Below, one piece after another: positions 62,212 through 64,000 of a stretch of 64,000 nucleotides of DNA. This DNA is from Saprospiraceae bacterium. GTDB lineage: Bacteria; Bacteroidota; Bacteroidia; Chitinophagales; Saprospiraceae. The DNA lies in NCBI GenBank assembly GCA_016711125.1, contig JADJTQ010000001.1, forward strand, positions 62,001-126,000, in the 5' to 3' direction. The position numbers were made by a program, and so were the translations under genes. Every line of letters starts with the position of its first letter. The stretch's first letter is position 1. The notes under the pieces are model-generated. The model saw only the letters and a list, made by a program, of their open reading frames with translations. It was not told the DNA's origin and did not search any database.

Positions 62212-64000
62212 ATGAGATATTTTATTTTAAGCCTATTTCTTTTTCTATATTTTTCTGCACAAGCTCAATGGAAAAATCGATATCCAAAAGTTGACGGTTT
62301 TGGTCATCATGTTTATTTAGAAGGGTATGAATTACCTGTTTTAAATTCAGGGCCAACAGATCCTGCACCATCTCCGTCAAATAATGAGGTTGTTTTTTCA
62401 GCCAAAGGCTGGTTATGGGTTTTGAATGTCAAAACATCAGAAGCCAAAAGGATTACGTTTTCTCCTGACATGGATTCTAGACCCAATTGGTCTCCCGATG
62501 GAAGTGAAATAGTTTTTGTTCGTGATAATAGTCTTAATACACAGATAGTCCTTTTAGATTTAGATTCTAATCAGGAAACCATTCTAGTCAATTCAGATGC
62601 CTTAGATCTAGATCCAATCTTTTCAGAGGACAGTAAATTTATCTATTATTCTTCGGCAAAAAATGGATCATTCGACCTATGGAAATTAGACCTTTCTACT
62701 CGAGAAAATAGCATTTTGACAAAAGAAGGCAGCCTAGAGCGACTTCCAGTGCCTACTAGACAAGGGGCCCATATTGTTTATCTTCATAAATATGATTTTT
62801 CTTATGATGCTATAAAATTGTTGGATATAGAAAAAGGTACTTCATCTTTTTTAATAGAGGAAAACTTCGTGTCTCAGGCCGCTTTTACATTGTCGCCAGA
62901 CGACAAGACATTGGCCTATACTTGGGCTAATGGAGACGATTACGAGCTTCACTTGCTTAACATCTTTATCCCCAAAAGCAAAATGTTACTTACCAAAAGC
63001 AATGGACTCCCTTTATCTCCTAAATTCAGCTATGATGGGGATTGGGTTTATTTTACTGAAAATAATAAAAATGAGACTTCAGAATTGAAAAGGATATCAG
63101 TCTATGGAGGTTCACCTGAATTATTAAGGGTTAATAAATGGGATTGGGGAAAAGCAACTGGAAAACTAAAAATCACAAGTCTTGTTGATGGAAAAACCGA
63201 AGCTGTAAGAATGAGTGTTATCGATGAAAATGGACATCCCATAATTCCTGAATCTGGTATTATACACTCTGAAGGACAAAATGGAATTGTTTTTTTCTAT
63301 TCTCCTGGAGAAGTGGAAATAGAAGCGCCGCTTGGGAATATAACAATTACTGCTGTACATGGCTTTTCTACTATTAAAAAAGTTCAAGAAAGTAAAATAG
63401 AATCTGGTTCCGCGGAAACTGAAATCAAACTGAACAGAATTTGGAATGCAAAACAAAATGGGTGGTATTCATCCGATAATCATTTTCATCTAAATTATGG
63501 TGGCACAAATAGATTAGACCCAGAAGATATTCGTATAGACCTTAAGGCAGAAGAAGTAGATATTGCTTTTCCTTTGGTAGCAAATCTTGGAAATCGGTTT
63601 CTTGAACAAGGCCTTTTAGATTGGAAAAATAGTGGGTTGCCCATCATATCTTTTGGTCAGGAAGTACGTTCGCATTTCTTAGGACATGTAAATTTAATCG
63701 GAATTAAGGAGTTATACTGGCCTTGGGTTTGGGGACCTTCTTATGATATTTATAAGGCAGACGATAGGCTTAACGCTGAACCACTTCGGTTTGTCCGTGA
63801 AAAAGGTGGATTAGGCGGATATGTTCATCCTGTTTCTGTAAGAGATCCATTTGAAGAAGGTAATGCCCGAGACGTCCCTATTTCATTAACTGCAGATATT
63901 GTTTTGGGAGAGGTAGATATTTTGGAAGTAGGCTGTCTTTGGACAGACGAAATTGGTACCGCAGCCTTATGGCATGAGTTTCTTAATCTGGGTATTCCTG
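62212..64000 (+). CDS. TolB-like propeller / CehA-type metallohydrolase, 3' end outside window
   Basis: An exported protein of which 596 residues are visible; the frame is open to the last base. The signal peptide is MRYFILSLFLFLYFSAQA. Residues 40-330 carry TolB/WD40-like repeats (ITFSPDMDSRPNWSPDGSEI, DPIFSEDSKFIYYSSAKNGS, SPKFSYDGDWVYFTENNKNE). From about residue 410 a PHP-type (CehA/McbA) hydrolase domain begins with WYSSDNHFHLNYGG, whose DxHxH-like residues are candidate metal ligands; GGLGGYVHPVSVRDPF is a later block with a histidine. The family includes periplasmic phosphoesterases and carbamate or amide hydrolases. The start lies 33 bases after an attC-like site. Confidence 0.8.
   Translation, partial: MRYFILSLFLFLYFSAQAQWKNRYPKVDGFGHHVYLEGYELPVLNSGPTDPAPSPSNNEVVFSAKGWLWVLNVKTSEAKRITFSPDMDSRPNWSPDGSEIVFVRDNSLNTQIVLLDLDSNQETILVNSDALDLDPIFSEDSKFIYYSSAKNGSFDLWKLDLSTRENSILTKEGSLERLPVPTRQGAHIVYLHKYDFSYDAIKLLDIEKGTSSFLIEENFVSQAAFTLSPDDKTLAYTWANGDDYELHLLNIFIPKSKMLLTKSNGLPLSPKFSYDGDWVYFTENNKNETSELKRISVYGGSPELLRVNKWDWGKATGKLKITSLVDGKTEAVRMSVIDENGHPIIPESGIIHSEGQNGIVFFYSPGEVEIEAPLGNITITAVHGFSTIKKVQESKIESGSAETEIKLNRIWNAKQNGWYSSDNHFHLNYGGTNRLDPEDIRIDLKAEEVDIAFPLVANLGNRFLEQGLLDWKNSGLPIISFGQEVRSHFLGHVNLIGIKELYWPWVWGPSYDIYKADDRLNAEPLRFVREKGGLGGYVHPVSVRDPFEEGNARDVPISLTADIVLGEVDILEVGCLWTDEIGTAALWHEFLNLGIP

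Overview
The window is chromosomal DNA of a member of the Bacteroidota, most likely the Saprospiria. The evidence is lineage-typical genes: a short group-1 sigma factor, a PUR-alpha-like DUF3276 protein, DUF6913, DUF6794 and a START-like protein. Type IX secretion C-terminal domains, a gliding-motility-type C-terminal domain and TANNTTTG promoter elements agree with this. The lineage is inferred from gene content only. No rRNA, tRNA or CRISPR array was recognised.

Bases 1-36 kb are housekeeping. In order they hold hflX, accA, a DUF6913 gene and dapA; then on the minus strand an M29 aminopeptidase, a LON-substrate-domain protein, DUF3276, an ABC exporter and priA. Next come a large secreted BNR-repeat protein, the surE-membrane protein-lpxB operon, topA facing it, a metallophosphoesterase/lipoprotein pair, rplS, and a PKD-repeat adhesin-like protein. 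These are followed by a threonylcarbamoyl-AMP synthase, a C-terminal processing protease, an Lrp-type regulator, rpoD, a Wzm/Wzt polysaccharide exporter, recQ and a Do-family protease. Many of these genes, including essential ones (accA, dapA, topA, priA), carry one-base frameshifts, mostly at short homopolymers. The simplest reading is residual sequencing error, so I annotate them as intact genes with the frameshift noted.

Bases 36-46 kb are a transition zone: two PQQ-type dehydrogenase/cytochrome c lipoproteins with opposite domain order, a quinone oxidoreductase, small lipoproteins, and two gene-poor stretches of about 1 kb with dispersed repeats.

Bases 46.5-56.8 kb look like an integron-type gene cassette array without a visible integrase. 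The region is AT-rich. Single genes or short gene groups, all on the plus strand, are separated by imperfect palindromes whose ends read ...AAC and GTT..., as in attC sites. In most units the start codon lies 21-46 bases after the GTT, and the preceding stop lies within about 40 bases of the left end. Cargo is GNAT acetyltransferases, alpha/beta hydrolases, an ArsR regulator with an SRPBCC fusion, an MmcQ-like protein, three YdeI/OmdA-like domains (one broken) and an M20 amidohydrolase. A degraded DDE insertion sequence sits in the leader of the M20 unit.

Bases 56.8-64 kb hold a membrane-tethered winged-helix regulator diverging from a serine hydrolase and two propeller lipoproteins that share an almost identical signal-peptide DNA segment. 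The divergent intergenic region carries TTTTAC direct repeats at 10-11 base spacing, a candidate operator. A further attC-like palindrome follows, then a TolB-propeller/CehA-type metallohydrolase that runs off the window end.
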